This document shows positions 23,321-35,465 of a stretch of 64,000 nucleotides of DNA, piece after piece (the first letter of the stretch is position 1; each line of letters starts with the position of its first letter). This DNA comes from Haliclona indistincta (Eukaryota; Porifera; Demospongiae; Haplosclerida; Chalinidae), in the NCBI GenBank assembly GCA_964017065.1, contig OZ024789.1, positions 278,843 to 342,842 on the forward strand, given 5' to 3'. The position numbers were made by a program, and so were the translations under genes. The notes under the pieces are model-generated. The model was not told the DNA's origin and ran no database searches. It was given only the letters and a program-made list of their open reading frames with translations.

Positions 23321-23759
23321 TTGCTACTTACTTCGTCCTAGAATCCATCTCTCGCTCAAGCACGACGAGCAGCAGTCAGTGCATGCAGCAACGATCTACT
23401 GCGTAATGGCGCGTGCACATACGTATACTCGTCTACTGTTTCGTATACTATTGTGACGTCACTCTGATCAGGTCTAACATTTGGCGTTGCCGTTCGCGAT
23501 TGAACGTGAATCTAAACCTCTCTAGTAATTGCTTTTTAACTTTTAGCTCATGTTATTCCTAAATACTGAAACTAGCTCATGGATTCATGCATGCTGCAGG
23601 ATTGCACAGCATACGAGCCCCGCCCACTCTGGTTTAGAAATTTCTGTATGGCTGTGATATTATCTGGTAAGCAGCAGAATGATGATACTACACGAGCTTA
23701 CTCGGTGAGTTGTTCTTCAAAGACGCCAATATGCGCTCTCCAATACGGCGATACTATAA

Positions 23760-24290
23760 TAACTAGAGTTCTAACGAACACATACCCGTGCGCTGAGCTA
23801 GGAGCTAAACACGACTACTCCAGCATTACTGCAACACGCACGTTACAGCTAGCCCATAGACAGCTCCAGAAAAATAGATGGTAGCATACATGCACTAACA
23901 GTTGATTGGCACATCACAGAAGGCCTCAAGAAAGACTGATACCATACCTATAGGCCTCAAGAAGCTCTGACGTACGGTACATGTGAGACTGAGTGAGGAC
24001 ATCGACATGGATAGGAGGTTGGGTGACACACCCACAATACCGTAAAGTGCTCTTACAAGGACACGTAGCTTTAGAAAGCCATGGATTAGCCGCTCGAGCA
24101 AGGCTTGCCAGCACAGAAAACGTCTTCATAGGACTATAAATTCAGTGAAGAAGCTGCAGAGAGTTTTTTCATGGAGAGTTTCGAGCGGTAAGACGTAAAC
24201 AAGCGGGTTTTTTGACGACACACATATACATACACAGACGGACACAAACGCATAACCCTCGCGCATATTGCGCACGGGTAATAAATTCGT
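23760..24290. repeat. Repeat family N, copy 2
   Basis: Starts AACTAGAGTTCTAACGAACA and ends at CGCATATTGCGCACGGGTAA. It lies inside the E2 repeat, whose text resumes at 24295. Confidence 0.65.
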
Positions 24291-24838
24291 GTGATCGGTC
24301 ACGTGCGTATTACGTAATCACAACATGGCGTCAAACACTTAGCTGACAACTGTTCGTGGAATCGTGATCGTGAACTCGTCTAATTTATATCGTAGTTTCG
24401 CTAAAAACTAAGTTCAAAAGGCACATGCCATGGAGAATTTCACGACTGTTCGTGGGTGTTTTGGTCACGGCACTGCTCACGTAAAGGTGCTAGGCGAGTG
24501 GAAGAAGAAAGAAGAAGAAAACGAAGATGACGAAACTCTATTTTCACCGTTTCCAGGTTCGTCACTTTAGCAACAATTTCAAGCAATCTGCTTACTACTG
24601 TAAGATGGGGCAACGCCAGATAGCAGATCCAAGTGTCTTAGGATGTATGAAATTCATCACCAGGCGAAATATCAGCGTTTGAACGCTAATACATTGTATG
24701 TAGCCGCCATCTTGTTTTCTCATTCATCAGGGAGTCACTACCGTGCCTCCCTAATACCATAGTAATGGATGCAACTGCCATTTTGTTTAGGTCGAATTAT
24801 ACACAATTCACCACCTGTATACTATCACTATCACAACT

Positions 24839-25790
24839 ATAACTAGAGTTCTATGGAACACATGCCCGTGCACTGAAATTGAGAGCTGATAGGACTTTCA
24901 TCAAGAACTCTGTAACAGTTATGAACCTTGTGAATGATGAATCTGAACCGGCTGATTGAAATTACATTTTATCTAACAGTAAATTTCTTGACTCAGTGAT
25001 GATATAATAATTATTAATTTTATTATAATATTATTATTCATTAAACATTACATGTATGACGTATGTCTACTTTGCAATTGGTGCATGGGTGACTACTGTA
25101 GCTTGATGACGGATTCCGAGTGCTGCATATAGGACGGTTGCGAATCTAATGTGCATGAGATGGATTTGCGATCCGCAGATTACAGTGAAACTTCTCTGAG
25201 GCGGACACCATTGGGACCAACAATCTCGTCAATTACAGTGAGGGTGTCGCTTATCATCCAACCTCTTCTGACGCTGCTCTGGTGTTTCACAGCTAGCTTC
25301 TTCCTGTAGCTTCATGGACACGCTTATCATCCAACCTCTTTCTCTTTCGAGCTTGCCGTTTAGTTTCCCTATAAAAAACGATTATCAAGGCCCCAAGAAA
25401 AACTATGGCACTCTACATACTTGAAGAAATCTTCAGATTCTACAGCCTCAAGGGGCTTTAACGATGGCTTTCCCGTTCTCCTCGACATTTAGTACTGCCG
25501 TACACGAGATTTCGGTTGGGCGATACGCCCACAATGCCGTATATTGCTCTTAGAAGGCCATAGAGCTATTAGAAAACTATCGATTGGCCGCTCGATCAAG
25601 ACTCTCAGGACGCTGTAAATGTCTTCGCAGGACTATAAAAGTTCAGTAAACAGGCAGCAAAGTGCGTTTTTGTGGCGAATTTCGAGCGGTGAGACGTAAA
25701 CAAGCGTGTTTTTTGTCCACACACACACACATATAGACGAACACAAACGCATAACCCTTCGCGCATACTGCGCACGGGTAATGAATACCA
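24839..25790. repeat. Repeat family N, copy 3 (longer)
   Basis: Starts AACTAGAGTTCTATGGAACA and ends CGCATACTGCGCACGGGTAA. The right half is a diverged copy of 19148-19690. The left half (24900-25490) is specific to this copy and shows no gene. Confidence 0.6.
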
Positions 25791-25953
25791 GCTTGTATTT
25801 TGATGGTATTCCAGGTGCCTTTCCAACTAAAATAGTTTAATATTGGATCATGGCTGTAAGCACGGCGTGCCGGGGGGATACTGCAGATCGGCATGTAACA
25901 ACTTCTCTGGTTCATGGTTAGCAAGAAATGTCATCAACATACAAGCTGGTATT

Positions 25954-27168
25954 AGGGAGGCACAGTAGTGCCTCCCTATGTAGGGTTGAACGAGAAAACA
26001 AGATGGCGGCTACATACAATGTATTAGCGTTCAAACGCTGATATTTCGCCTGGTGATGAATTTTATACGTCCAAAGACACTTAAATCTGCTATCTGGCGT
26101 TGCCCCATCTTACAGTAGCAAGGAGATTGCTCGAGATTGTTACTAAAGTGACGAAATTGGAAACGGTGAAAATCGAGTTTCGTCATCTTCGTTTTTTTCT
26201 TTCTTTCTTCCACTCGCCTAGCACCTTTACGTGAGCAGTGCCGAGACCAAAACACCCACGAACAGTCATGAAATTCTCCTGGCATGTGCCTTTTGAACTT
26301 AGTTTTTAGCGAAACAGCGATATAAATTCCGCAATTTCTTGATCGTGATCCATTGTCAGCTAAGTGTTAGACGCCATTAATAATTATAGTGATTGCGCAA
26401 TACGCACGTGACCAAGCTGTGGTTGGCGCACATGACCAAGCACAAGCTTGAGTATCGCCACGCCGTATAGATCACAGAGAACACATATTTATCAGGAGTC
26501 TTCGAAGAACGGTAAGCTAGCAAGCGCAGAATCACCATTCTGCCTTGCCAGATAATTATAACCGCCGTAAACAAGTGTGGGCGGGGCTCGTATGCACTGT
26601 ATTCATGCATGCGTAGGCGAGCTGATATCTACAGCATAAGAATTATTTAGCTACAAGTTTAAAATTGTTAATAATAAAGAAAAGCCATCAACAACAGGAA
26701 AACCAAACCAATGGTGGAAACAAAGACGGCACAGTAATTGCATATTATTGAACTGCACTTCACTGAAAAAGAAAAAAGGACACAAACAAGAAAATTAAAA
26801 AGATTTCTATCGAAATCAAAAGGATGTAGGGTTGTGAAATCTACCACTGGTCAACAACGTAAACTAACAAGGAACAAGCATGGAATGGTAACACGATTGA
26901 CTTGCTAACAGACCATAGATCCCTACATCAGTGGCTGTACATAAGCTGTCACAAGCTGAATGCACGTCAGGTGTCAGTCAACAGCAACTAGCCGAACAAG
27001 CCATAGCCAACCACAGCAGCCACTGATGTAGGGATCTATGGTCTGTTAGCAAGTCAATCTTGTTACCATTCCATGCTTGTTCCTTGTTAGTTTACGTTGT
27101 TGACCAGTGGTAGATTTCACAACCCTACATCCTTTTGATTTCGAAAGAAATCTTTTTAATTTTCTTGT
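25954..27168. mobile_element. Composite repeat E2, copy B (no large internal insertion)
   Basis: The left terminus AGGGAGGCACAGTAGTGCCT is itself palindromic. The text through 26786 is the inverse of 49021-49850. The fold-back module 26787-27168 follows. It shows what E2 looks like without the LINE or Harbinger insertions. Confidence 0.65.
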
Positions 27169-27276
27169 TCATTATAGTTGTGATAGTACAGGTGGTGAAT
27201 CTTGTACAAGTGGACCCAAACAAAATGGCGGCTGCATGCGTAATTGTTGTAGACGACGTAGTTTTGGAAAACCCCT

Positions 27277-28024
27277 ATTATCCTATAGTATCAGTCTTAC
27301 TTGCAGCTGCTTCAGTTGCAGTGCTACCAGGTTGAATAGATGAACCACTGATAGCTGTGCCAGTAGATGGTGAGCTATCAACGGAGCCTGTAACAAACAA
27401 TATATTTATGGTAATTTTAATGGGTTGTGCATTCTTTTGCTATAGTAGAGATACCTTTTTGTCCATATAGCTCAAAAATTTTTTGCTCCTTTAATTTTTC
27501 CTTGAAGTGAATCCTTAGCTCTTCCCCTGGCTGTTCACGATACTTCTCTTCAAACTTCCTTTCAACTTGTTCAAGCTCACTTTTAGACTTTTCTTCACTC
27601 AGCTTTTCTGCTTTCTTCATCTCTACATCCAGCTTGCTACACTTCTCCTCATATCTAACATTCTCCAATCGTACTACTTCAATCCGACCTTCTTGCTCTT
27701 TCTTTAGTGATTCGGATTTTTCTTCAAAGTGAAAATTCTTCTGTCCCAAATCTTTCACTTCTTTCTCGAGCTTATTACACTTTTCTTCATATTCCAACTT
27801 CTCTTTCCGTACTGCTTCAAGTTCATGCTCTAGCTCCTCCCTCTTGTTAGTAGAACATATAACCAACTCAGCCTTTTGTTCTTCAGCTTCCACTAGGTTC
27901 TTTTCAAGCTCAGAACACTTCTCTTCATAATGTGATCGCAGTGCTATCTCATTTGTCTTCATAATTGCTGCAATCATCACGTTCACATCACTACTAGCCA
28001 TACCCACTGCTTGTTGAGTATCAC
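27277..28024 (-). CDS. Coiled-coil protein, 3' fragment
   Basis: Exon 28024-27455, preceded by an AG acceptor, encodes about 190 residues of near-continuous coiled coil. A repeating YEEKCSELEK / YEEKCNKLEKEV / YEEKCSKLDVEM unit spaced about 45 residues recurs four times. It ends EKLKEQKIFELYGQKG. Exon 27387-27277 adds a Ser/Thr-rich tail (TGTAISGSSIQPGSTATEA). The phases agree (phase 1). The 5' part is not visible. It probably serves as an oligomerisation stalk, but no catalytic or binding domain is present and I do not assign a function. Confidence 0.55.
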
Positions 28025-28752
28025 CTAATTAGGAAATTTAACACTTAAATTACGAGCTTAAAATTTTAAGAAGAGTACAAAACAATATGGATTAATGTAT
28101 AATTAACCCTCGACACATGCGCGAGTGTTACGGTTCGTTCTGTTCATTGAGCTGCAGAGATCAGCGATCACTTCTACGTGCTGGTAAGGTTATGAGCATG
28201 ATAAGCACGGCAATGGCTTACAATGTGACTCGTGGATTTTGCTCAAGTGCTTTCATTCTCGAGTTATGGCTGACTCACCTTGACGCCTCTCTGACTACAA
28301 AAGTGCCCAGCTCTGAGGATATGTAGAAATTATAAGAAAGAGCAACAGCAATGGCTACCTAGACTACAGCAATGGCTACCTACTCCTGTGTTCATGGTCT
28401 CACCCTTGTGACACACCTTGTGGTCAGCACTTTGCTGTCTTCTGGTTAGCACTACATAGCTAGTCATAACATTGTTCCAAGGCTCTAATTTCTTTGGAAA
28501 AGAGCCTGGTACAGACTGTCTGCACATGCTCAAATTACCTCACTTTTATTGGGCGATTGGATATTCTCGTTACACGTCCGTGACATGTATGATGAAGTAT
28601 TACATCATACTAATGGACAATGTATCACCAGCGACCAGGAATGTTTGGAGGAATCACTCCATACCGCATAATTGGCAAAGAACAAACATAGTAATTTCAG
28701 TCGCCATTATAATCAACGTCAGCTGTTTTGGTGACATCATATACGTATTAAT
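28025..28752. other. No recognisable gene
   Basis: Short open frames only. GACTCACCTTGACG near 28275 could be a reversed splice site, but no exon was recognised. Confidence 0.35.
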
Positions 28753-28841
28753 TAAATGACCCTCACGAGGGATGTTGCTGGTATATAGGCACGACCGCCC
28801 GAGGGCCTATATACTGCAACATCCCGAGGGAGGGTCATTTA
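28753..28841. repeat. GAGGGC-tip hairpin H2
   Basis: Imperfect palindrome from TAAATGACCCTC to GAGGGTCATTTA, with CCGCCCGAGGGCC near the tip. Confidence 0.8.
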
Positions 28842-28846
28842 AGTGA

Positions 28847-30655
28847 TTTATATCCCGTTGCTATGTGGTTGCTTAGCTGCGCTCGTTGCCTAGTATCTAT
28901 GACGTCAATGCATGGTGTAGCATAGCAACGAATGACGTCATACTGTATTAGTACAGCTGCAAGGGTCAACTACAGCCATCCGTGCTCTGTGATCTGCTTT
29001 GTTTTAGACTCGAAAATGGATACGAGGAGCAAGAGAAGACGTGATTTTGACTTAGAGGTTGATGGCTGGTCAGATGATAAAGAAAATGAGCCAGTTGAGA
29101 AGAGAAAAAGGTTAAGTCTCTGTCTCAACAAGAAGAAGCCTGCGGAGCGGTATGAGTTCTTAGAAGATGAAGATTTGGTATCATTAGCCGAGAAGTACAC
29201 AGCTAAAAACACTGCAACTAGTACCAGATGGGCTGTGAAGAATTTTGAAGATTGGAGAAAGGCTCGCAAGGAGCACTTCCCAGACAAAGATCAAGTTCCT
29301 GATGATCTGTTTCGTGATGGCAATCGGCAAGATCTCTGCAAGTTTTTAAGTGCTTATGTTGCTGAAACAAGAAAACAGGATGGTTCTCCCTACCCACCCA
29401 AGACCGTTTATGCTCTACTCACTGGTCTACTACGTCACTCTCGAACGTTAAATGCAGCTTCTCCAAACTTTCTGGACACCGAGGACCCCAGCTTCTTTTC
29501 ATTTCATGCTTCACTTGACAATCTCTTTTGTCGTTTGCGGTCGTCTGGGATTGGATCTCAAAGCAAATCCGCTGAAATCTTCACAAAAGTAGATCAGAAA
29601 AAACTGTGGGATGATGAAATACTAGGCTTGGAAAACCCAAAGTCTCTTCTTCGAGCTGTTTTTTTCCTGAATGGCAAGAATTTTGCCCTCCGTGGTGGCG
29701 AAGAACACAGGCAGCTAAAGCTTTCTCAAGTAAAAAGATTTTATGATCCTGACCATTATGTTTACACAGAAAACTCCTCTAAGAATCGCTCTGGAGGATT
29801 AGCACAACTCCGTGTTACTAACAAGCGCGTCCCAGTCTATGCTGTTCCTGAAGCAGGTGAAAAGTGTCACGTTAGTGTCTTAGACAAGTATTTGAGTAAG
29901 CTTCCACTTGATGCCATTGAGCGAGACAATTTTTATCTTACTCCTTTGCCGGCTGTTCCCAGTAATAGTCAAAGATCATGGTTTACATCAGTTCCAGTTG
30001 GTCGCAACAGTTTAGGGAAAATGGTTAAAGAGATGTGTTCTGATTCGGGCATTGGTGGTAATAAAGCCAACCATGCATAGTCTTAGAGCAACAGCTGCAA
30101 GTGAGCTATTTCATGCCGGCGTTCCTGAAAAAGTTATCCAGCAGCGAACCGGACATCTTTCGCTGGGCGGGTTACGTCAATATGAGAAGGTGACAACAAC
30201 TCAACAGCAAGCTGTTTGTCGTGTGTTATCTGTGAATACAAATTCTACTTATGACAACGAAGTTTCCCGCATGAGCTTACCTTCAACTTCTTCAGCAGTA
30301 CCAAGCTCACATTCAACTTCAGCTTCACAAGTTGTACCAAGCACAACTACAACAGCTGCAGCTCTACCGCAAATGAATTTTAGCTCTTGCTTGGTTCACA
30401 TTTATCAAGGCACTACCCCAAGAATTGAGCTGATGACAGCCATTTGACTAACTCTTTGCTTTCTATTATAATCATCATTATTTTATGCAATTTGATCACT
30501 TTTTCTGCAACGAAATATAGCATTATCCTCTTGAAATAATATTAGCATTAAGCACTCTAAATATAGCACCTCCACTTGTGAAATTGCATTGAGGTAAATG
30601 TAGCTTATTTAGAACACATCAATATCCTTAGCAACCACATAGCAACGGGATATAA
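28847..30655 (+). mobile_element. Tyrosine-recombinase (Crypton-like) DNA element
   Basis: A tyrosine recombinase gene is bounded by a 26-bp inverted repeat. TATATCCCGTTGCTATGTGG begins at 28848, with the complement ending at 30655. Classic Cryptons lack terminal inverted repeats, so this border is unusual. No RT or RNase H is present, which separates it from DIRS/Ngaro. GAGGGC-type hairpins sit directly outside both ends. Confidence 0.7.
29016..30447 (+). pseudogene. Tyrosine recombinase, KIAA1958/Crypton type, frameshifted
   Basis: The start MDTRSKRRRDFDLE opens an N-terminal SAM-like region (TSTRWAVKNFEDWRKARKEH). The catalytic domain has an Arg in NGKNFALRGGEEHRQL, then HSLRATAASELFHAG, RTGHLSLGGLRQYEKV with the His and the nucleophilic Tyr. 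The frame is lost at about 30070, between NH and SLRATAA. GCAT after CAT looks like a 4-base insertion that creates TAG. A Ser/Thr-rich tail follows. The fold is shared with the DUF3504 domain of ZMYM/QRICH1 proteins. One small lesion is the only visible defect. Confidence 0.8.
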
Positions 30656-30661
30656 GTATAT

Positions 30662-30794
30662 GTTATACCATGCCTACCCTTGGTGTATCACGAATACACG
30701 AAGCAATAACTATTAATCCCGAGGGCGTAGCCCAAGGGATTAATGGTTATTGCTGAGTGTATTCATGATACACCACAGGTAGGCATGGTATAAC
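30662..30794. repeat. GAGGGC-tip hairpin H3
   Basis: Starts GTTATACCATGCCTACC and ends with the complement. The tip is ATCCCGAGGGCGTAGCCCAA. The same unit in reverse is at 42845-42977. Confidence 0.85.
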
Positions 30795-30892
30795 TGACTT
30801 GTACCATGGCAACCACAAGGCCCAGTGATGTCTGTAGGTTTCTATAGGATAAATAGAGGCGGCTTGCACACTCTTTATAGCTTACTGGTGAG

Positions 30893-31572
30893 GTCAAGAG
30901 TTTATAATGAACAGAGAGTATCGCACTCCAATTGGTCCATCACGGAGACTCTCGGGAAAGTAACGTGACCAGCACGCGAGCAAATGACGTCCGCAAATAA
31001 TTAATTTTATAACGTGACGTAACAATGTATACTCTAATGCGGCTGGCATGCGTGGGCACGCTGATCAGCAAGCTAATACGTACGTATTAGTACAGCAGGA
31101 GGATGTAAATGCCAAACTTTAGAGTCGATGATAAGCTGATGTCCTTTCGTTACTGTGTATCCCACCCGAAAATTAAGCCAATCGCCATATTCTTTGTCTC
31201 CAGCAGTACTTAAAGCGTTAATGAAGCTGTCCACTGGTAAACTAGCTGGTCGTTTTGCCTGCGGAGTTCCATGAAACTCGTGATCGCTTGCTGCTGCTCG
31301 CTTCATCGTCGTTGCTAAGGCTTGCACATGCAGGTCGCTGGGCGTGCCTAGCCTGCATGCATTACGTAGGCAAAATCGACAAGTACACTGTTAAAACTGG
31401 GGTGTATGACAAACAGGGGTGTCGCAGTGACACCCCAGTTTTAACAGTGTATTGAACAACGTCAGAACACGTAATAGCGCTCGCGTGCTGGTCACGTTAC
31501 TTTCCCGAGAGTCTCCGTGATGGACCAATTGGAGTGCGATACTCTCTGTTCATTATAAACTCTTGGTGAGGT
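30893..31572. repeat. Fold-back element enclosing a small ORF
   Basis: Arms of about 95 bp (30893-30990 and 31478-31572) are near-identical inverted copies containing TCGCACTCCAATTGGTCCAT. An inner hairpin at 31386-31452 is built on ACACTGTTAAAACTGGGGTG. Confidence 0.8.
31073..31327 (-). CDS. Small ORF inside fold-back element
   Basis: 84 codons beginning MQALATTMKRAAASDHEFHG. The basic N-terminus is followed by a compact hydrophobic region (FINALSTAGDKEYGDWLNF). No known domain was recognised. It may be a captured host exon or chance. It ends at the arm sequence. Low confidence. Confidence 0.25.
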   Translation of the reverse strand: MQALATTMKRAAASDHEFHGTPQAKRPASLPVDSFINALSTAGDKEYGDWLNFRVGYTVTKGHQLIIDSKVWHLHPPAVLIRTY

Positions 31573-31605
31573 TGACTCGCAACTCTCACCCCTTCCTATT
31601 TTCTC

Positions 31606-31822
31606 TCTGGAGGGTACAGCGCTTTGCAGGTAGGTTGTCAGAAGCAAGCTGACAGAGTCTAGCTTGTGGTCTAGATACAGTATACACAATGTACCACAAA
31701 CAGGCACCCATGCATTGTGAATATCATTATAAACAATACATGCAAGAATGTGCACTGTATATAAACCACAAGCTAGACTCTGTCTGCTTGCTTCTGACAA
31801 CCTAACTGCAAAGCGCTGTAGA
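31606..31822. repeat. Fold-back element
   Basis: Arms share ACAGCGCTTTGCAG and GACAGAGTCTAGCTTGTGGT, inverted around a spacer of about 60 bp. Confidence 0.75.
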
Positions 31823-31846
31823 CCATTTGTATGGTCTTTTTTGCCC

Positions 31847-32005
31847 AGTGGGTGTCATGTGACTTCCTGTGGATCGAATATCAAGATACACCACAGGAAA
31901 TCACATGATAAACCGTGGAATATCTAGTTATTCCACAGGAAATCATGTGACTTTCTGTGGTATATCTGAAATACACCTCTGAAAATAAGGCTTCCTATGG
32001 TACAA
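31847..32005. repeat. Part of inverted repeat pair R (other arm at 42640-42820)
   Basis: Inverse of 42655-42815. Internally it repeats TATTCCAC and TTTCCTGTGG motifs. Together with 30655-30830 it forms one arm of an inverted pair enclosing about 12 kb. Confidence 0.7.
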
Positions 32006-32008
32006 ATA

Positions 32009-32881
32009 GATTTATGAGACTACGTAACTGGGATTGGAAACGGTGCATGTGCGTTGAAACACTCCGCGTCTGTTGCTAGAGTGGACTTGCAATATGGCTG
32101 TCAGCGGCGCAGCAACGGTCAAACGACAAACGCTTGAAGGAGACACCTATACACACAGCAGATGCTGTGCAAATTGGCTTCATACGTCAGAGATGCTTGT
32201 TTGTGAGCTGATAGAAGCTTGAGCGTTTTTTCGTACTGTAAGAGGCCTTTTTCCCTTGAAACGAACGAGAAAGCCGGTATTTCACGGGCACACTGAATGC
32301 TACAAACAAATGCATCGATGGTACTACCCATTCAGTTGTATGAAACAATTGTCGATCTTTTAAACTGCAAGGCTGTCTTGGCTCCCAGTTGCTTGGTATT
32401 GTCCCAAAAGGGATTCCCGTGAATCGACTAAAACCAGCTAAATTCTCTACTCTAGCGACAATTTTGTTCTACACAAATTGCTAATGCAGCCAAATACTAC
32501 AGTACTTTATACAGCAGGCATTTGGTTGACACTTAGAAACAACCAAGTAAACCACCAGAAGCTTCAGCAACTCACAGGAGGGATCCCTGCAAACGCACTG
32601 TTTGTTTGGAAATGAAAAACTGCATGCAAAAGACTATTTTTAATCGATCTCGGTTTTAAGCTTTTACCATCACTGAGAAGAGAATTAACGCATTGAGTCT
32701 GAAAAGCTGGTTGGATTTCTTGAAGCGCCTTGAGCTTTCCAGCAAACGAGTCACAAAGGCTAAAAATTAGTCTAAAAATCAGCTTTTTCAATCGGACACG
32801 GAGTGCTTCACGAGGTTTGTACGCGTTGCTATTGATATCGCACCGTTGTTTCCAATCCCGGATACGTAGTCTCATAAATCT
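32009..32881. mobile_element. Non-autonomous DNA element E4, intact copy
   Basis: Termini are ATTTATGAGACTACGTA and its complement, followed inside by GGGATTGGAAACGG on both sides. The copy without Ngaro at about 32512-32525 shows the uninterrupted target of the Ngaro insertion in copy 2. It encodes nothing recognisable. Confidence 0.75.
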
Positions 32882-33165
32882 ATGTCATATACTACACGTA
32901 GTATTACACGCCCTCTAATCACAATATTGCCAATTAAAATCGTTATATGCGTGTGACACTCTTTACCAGGAAAGGGACTGGGTACGAGGCTAGTTGGCAC
33001 TATAGCTGCTCCGAACCAGGACCTATATAACACTACAATGTGCATACCACGCCGAGGGTTCTGTGAAATCTGTTTATTCGTTCTTACATATGGAGATAAT
33101 ATGGACAAAATTGCTCTGCATCCATCAATGTGCAAACATGCACAAGCAAGAGTACATGCATAATT

Positions 33166-34027
33166 CTAACCAGATTTTTCAGCAAAACCACTTGTAGGGT
33201 TGATCACTTGAGATACAGAGGATGTATTCTCACCACTGAGAGCGCCTAAAATAACAAACACAAAAATTAAGGATAACTATATGATCATTCAACACCTTTA
33301 CCTTCATTAGGAACAATTCGTAAACCGATCACTAGTTCCAGGACACCTTTGTTAGCCAGATATTCAGATGACAGGCATTCAGCTTTCTCTCTCAATGTAG
33401 GGACCAGTGATGTGGGAACATACCATGTGACACACACACAACCTGTACGAACTTCACAAAGTAACATAGCTTTGCTAGTGACTCCAAAAAGCTGATAAGG
33501 AAGTTTCTCTAATATTTCAGCAGTATCACAGTTTACGGTGCCTGCATCAGTTTCATCAGTGCCCTTCAATTTCAAGGTGACCTCGGCCATACCTGTGATA
33601 TCTTTTAAGCTTTCTTTTAAAGAAAAATGAAAGCTTTTGAGACTGAAACTTGATAGAAATCCTTTGAGTAGCTCTTTATAATCTAGTACAGCATTGCAGA
33701 CTTTTCTTTCAAAGAACGGCGTATACAAGTGATTGGGTCTAATACTGCAACAGGCAATCAGAGGTTCAATGTTGAATAAAAAGATTTTTTTCTCTAGATC
33801 AAGCAAATCAATGACACAATTGAGAGAGTTACAACTCTTAAGTGAGACGCACTTGCAGAGTCGGGACAAAAACACTGTCAGTTTGTCTAAGCTCTCTTTG
33901 GAGATTTCAGTCATTTGCAACACAGTTAACAAGTTAGCATACTCTGCACTAAGGAAGCTAAGATGTTCCACAAAATCAGGCTGTACATCCACATTTACTG
34001 CCAGGGGCTCCACAGTGACAGTGTGAA
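33166..34027 (-). CDS. C-terminal exons of unknown immune-type protein
   Basis: Exon 34027-33302 has a good AG acceptor and encodes about 240 residues with alternating helical and strand character. Near its end is RTGCVCVTWYVPTSLVPTL, then YLANKGVLELVIGLRI. Exon 33245-33166 joins in phase 1 and adds a short Ser/Thr-rich tail. The C-TW-VP-SLV pattern recalls regions placed C-terminally in large sponge and cnidarian multi-domain proteins with death-fold or NACHT modules, but that is recollection and not an alignment. No upstream exon was found. Function unknown. Confidence 0.5.
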
Positions 34028-34364
34028 CTGAACAAACAGACAACACATAATGTATCGCTTAGAATTAACCACACTCAAAAGTGCCACTTAAATGGAATGC
34101 CTAAATTTAGGCAATTTACTCCATAATTAATATAGGACAACATGACTAAACTTTCAGAGGCTTTAGAAATCTAGCATACCCAAATTAAGGTACTTCCTAT
34201 TTCAGTTTTTAACTAAAATTAGGTAATTTGTGCCTTTATTTGGGTCAAATTTGAGCAAAAGTTTCAAGTTTTGTTATAGGCTAATGCTAAAGATAATCAA
34301 TAAAAAGGTAACAAACCTGCAAAAAATAATTGGACAAAATTAAAGTTAAAAACATGTTATAATT

Positions 34365-34746
34365 GGGGCGAGCCTGAGCGAGCCCCACATTGATGGTGAT
34401 GTGCGTCCCACGTCGCGGGGAATGTTTGTATATATGTATGTATCTGGCCGCGTCGTGCGTTTGTCCTCCCTATGTTCCCGAGAAGTCACGTGCGCTTACA
34501 CATTGACCGCGCCCCATGATGTAATCCTCACGTGGCGCGATTCAAAACAAGAAAGCGCATTGGAGACGCCTGGATCGACTTCTACAAGGTAAGAGTACTG
34601 CCAGGAAGCGACAACGTGCAGCAGAGTCACCTGATCACAGAGCTCTACGACTAGAGCGACAACGGAAATACAAGAGCAGAGGGCTTACTGTTGTGCATAT
34701 GTAGAAAAAATTGGGTGCAGGACATAAATCAGCTCAGGCTCGCCCC
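34365..34746. mobile_element. Repeat family M, short copy
   Basis: The left end GGGGCGAGCCTGAGCGAGCCCC can fold on itself, and the right end GCTCAGGCTCGCCCC complements it. The interior could encode a basic, Arg-rich stretch (34600-34690). A second copy is at 61503-62753. Confidence 0.75.
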
Positions 34747-35127
34747 CAGTATTTTATAAATGTACTAGTTATTATGGGTGTCATTATAAAACTGGTGTAT
34801 GCTGACACTTTAAATTTGAGTATACAGTGCTTCCAGCTTAGAGCTGCCACTTTCAAAAAATTAATAGTGTTCTCCTACTAGACAGTGTACCACTCTTTGT
34901 TGCCACTTATAATTAATTCTATTGCTACGTAAACTATTACTGGCTTGAGTACTATAATGCTCTTGGTGTACTAACAAACCAACTTACGTACATGTATGAA
35001 CAATATAGTTTTGGGATGGGTGGGACGTCATGTAACCATAAATACACAACTTTTATCGGACGGCGATTATTTTTGTGAATGCAACCAGCTAATCAACTTT
35101 AATGAGAGTAATGTGGGCTGGGGTAGC
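34747..35127. other. No recognisable gene
   Basis: AT-rich. 35000-35125 shares a direct, diverged similarity with 42335-42470 (ACTTTTATCGGACGGCGA-like). Confidence 0.4.
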
Positions 35128-35465
35128 CATATCCGGGATTGGAAACGACGGTCTGATGTCAATAGCAACACGTACAAACCACGTGAAGCACTCGATCGAT
35201 CCGTGTCCGATTGAAAAAGCTGATTTTTGGGCTAATTTTTGGCCTTTGTGACTCGTTTGTTGGAAAGCTCAAGGCGCTTCAAGAAATCCAACCAGCTTTT
35301 CAGTCTCAATGCGCTCTCTTCTCAGTGATGGTAAAAGCTTAAAACCGAGATCGCTTTAAAAGAGTCTTTTGCGCGCAGTTTTTCATTTCCAAACAAACAG
35401 CGCGTTTGCAGGGATCCCTCCTGTGAGTTACTGAAGCTTCTGGTGGTTTACTTGGTTGTTTCTAA

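Larger units (their letters stand above)
20899..23521. mobile_element. PIF/Harbinger DNA transposon
   Basis: Terminal inverted repeats of about 18 bp, AGAGGTTTAGATT(T)CACGT, sit at both ends, followed by less conserved sequence. Inside are two convergent genes, a Myb/SANT-like DNA-binding protein (+) and a DDE transposase (-), the normal gene pair of PIF/Harbinger elements. The short target duplication could not be fixed with certainty (TA or TAG). Confidence 0.88.
20401..24763. mobile_element. Composite repeat E2, copy A (carries two later insertions)
   Basis: It begins with a fold-back module (20401-20785) whose arms share AAAAGATTTCT and ATCCCTACATCAGTGGCTG. It ends at ..GTGCCTCCCT with a terminal region containing AACAAGATGGCGGCTA in reverse. 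The Harbinger element (20899-23521) and a family N repeat (23760-24290) interrupt it. Copies B and C are at 25954-27168 (inverted) and 44461-49850. Confidence 0.65.
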
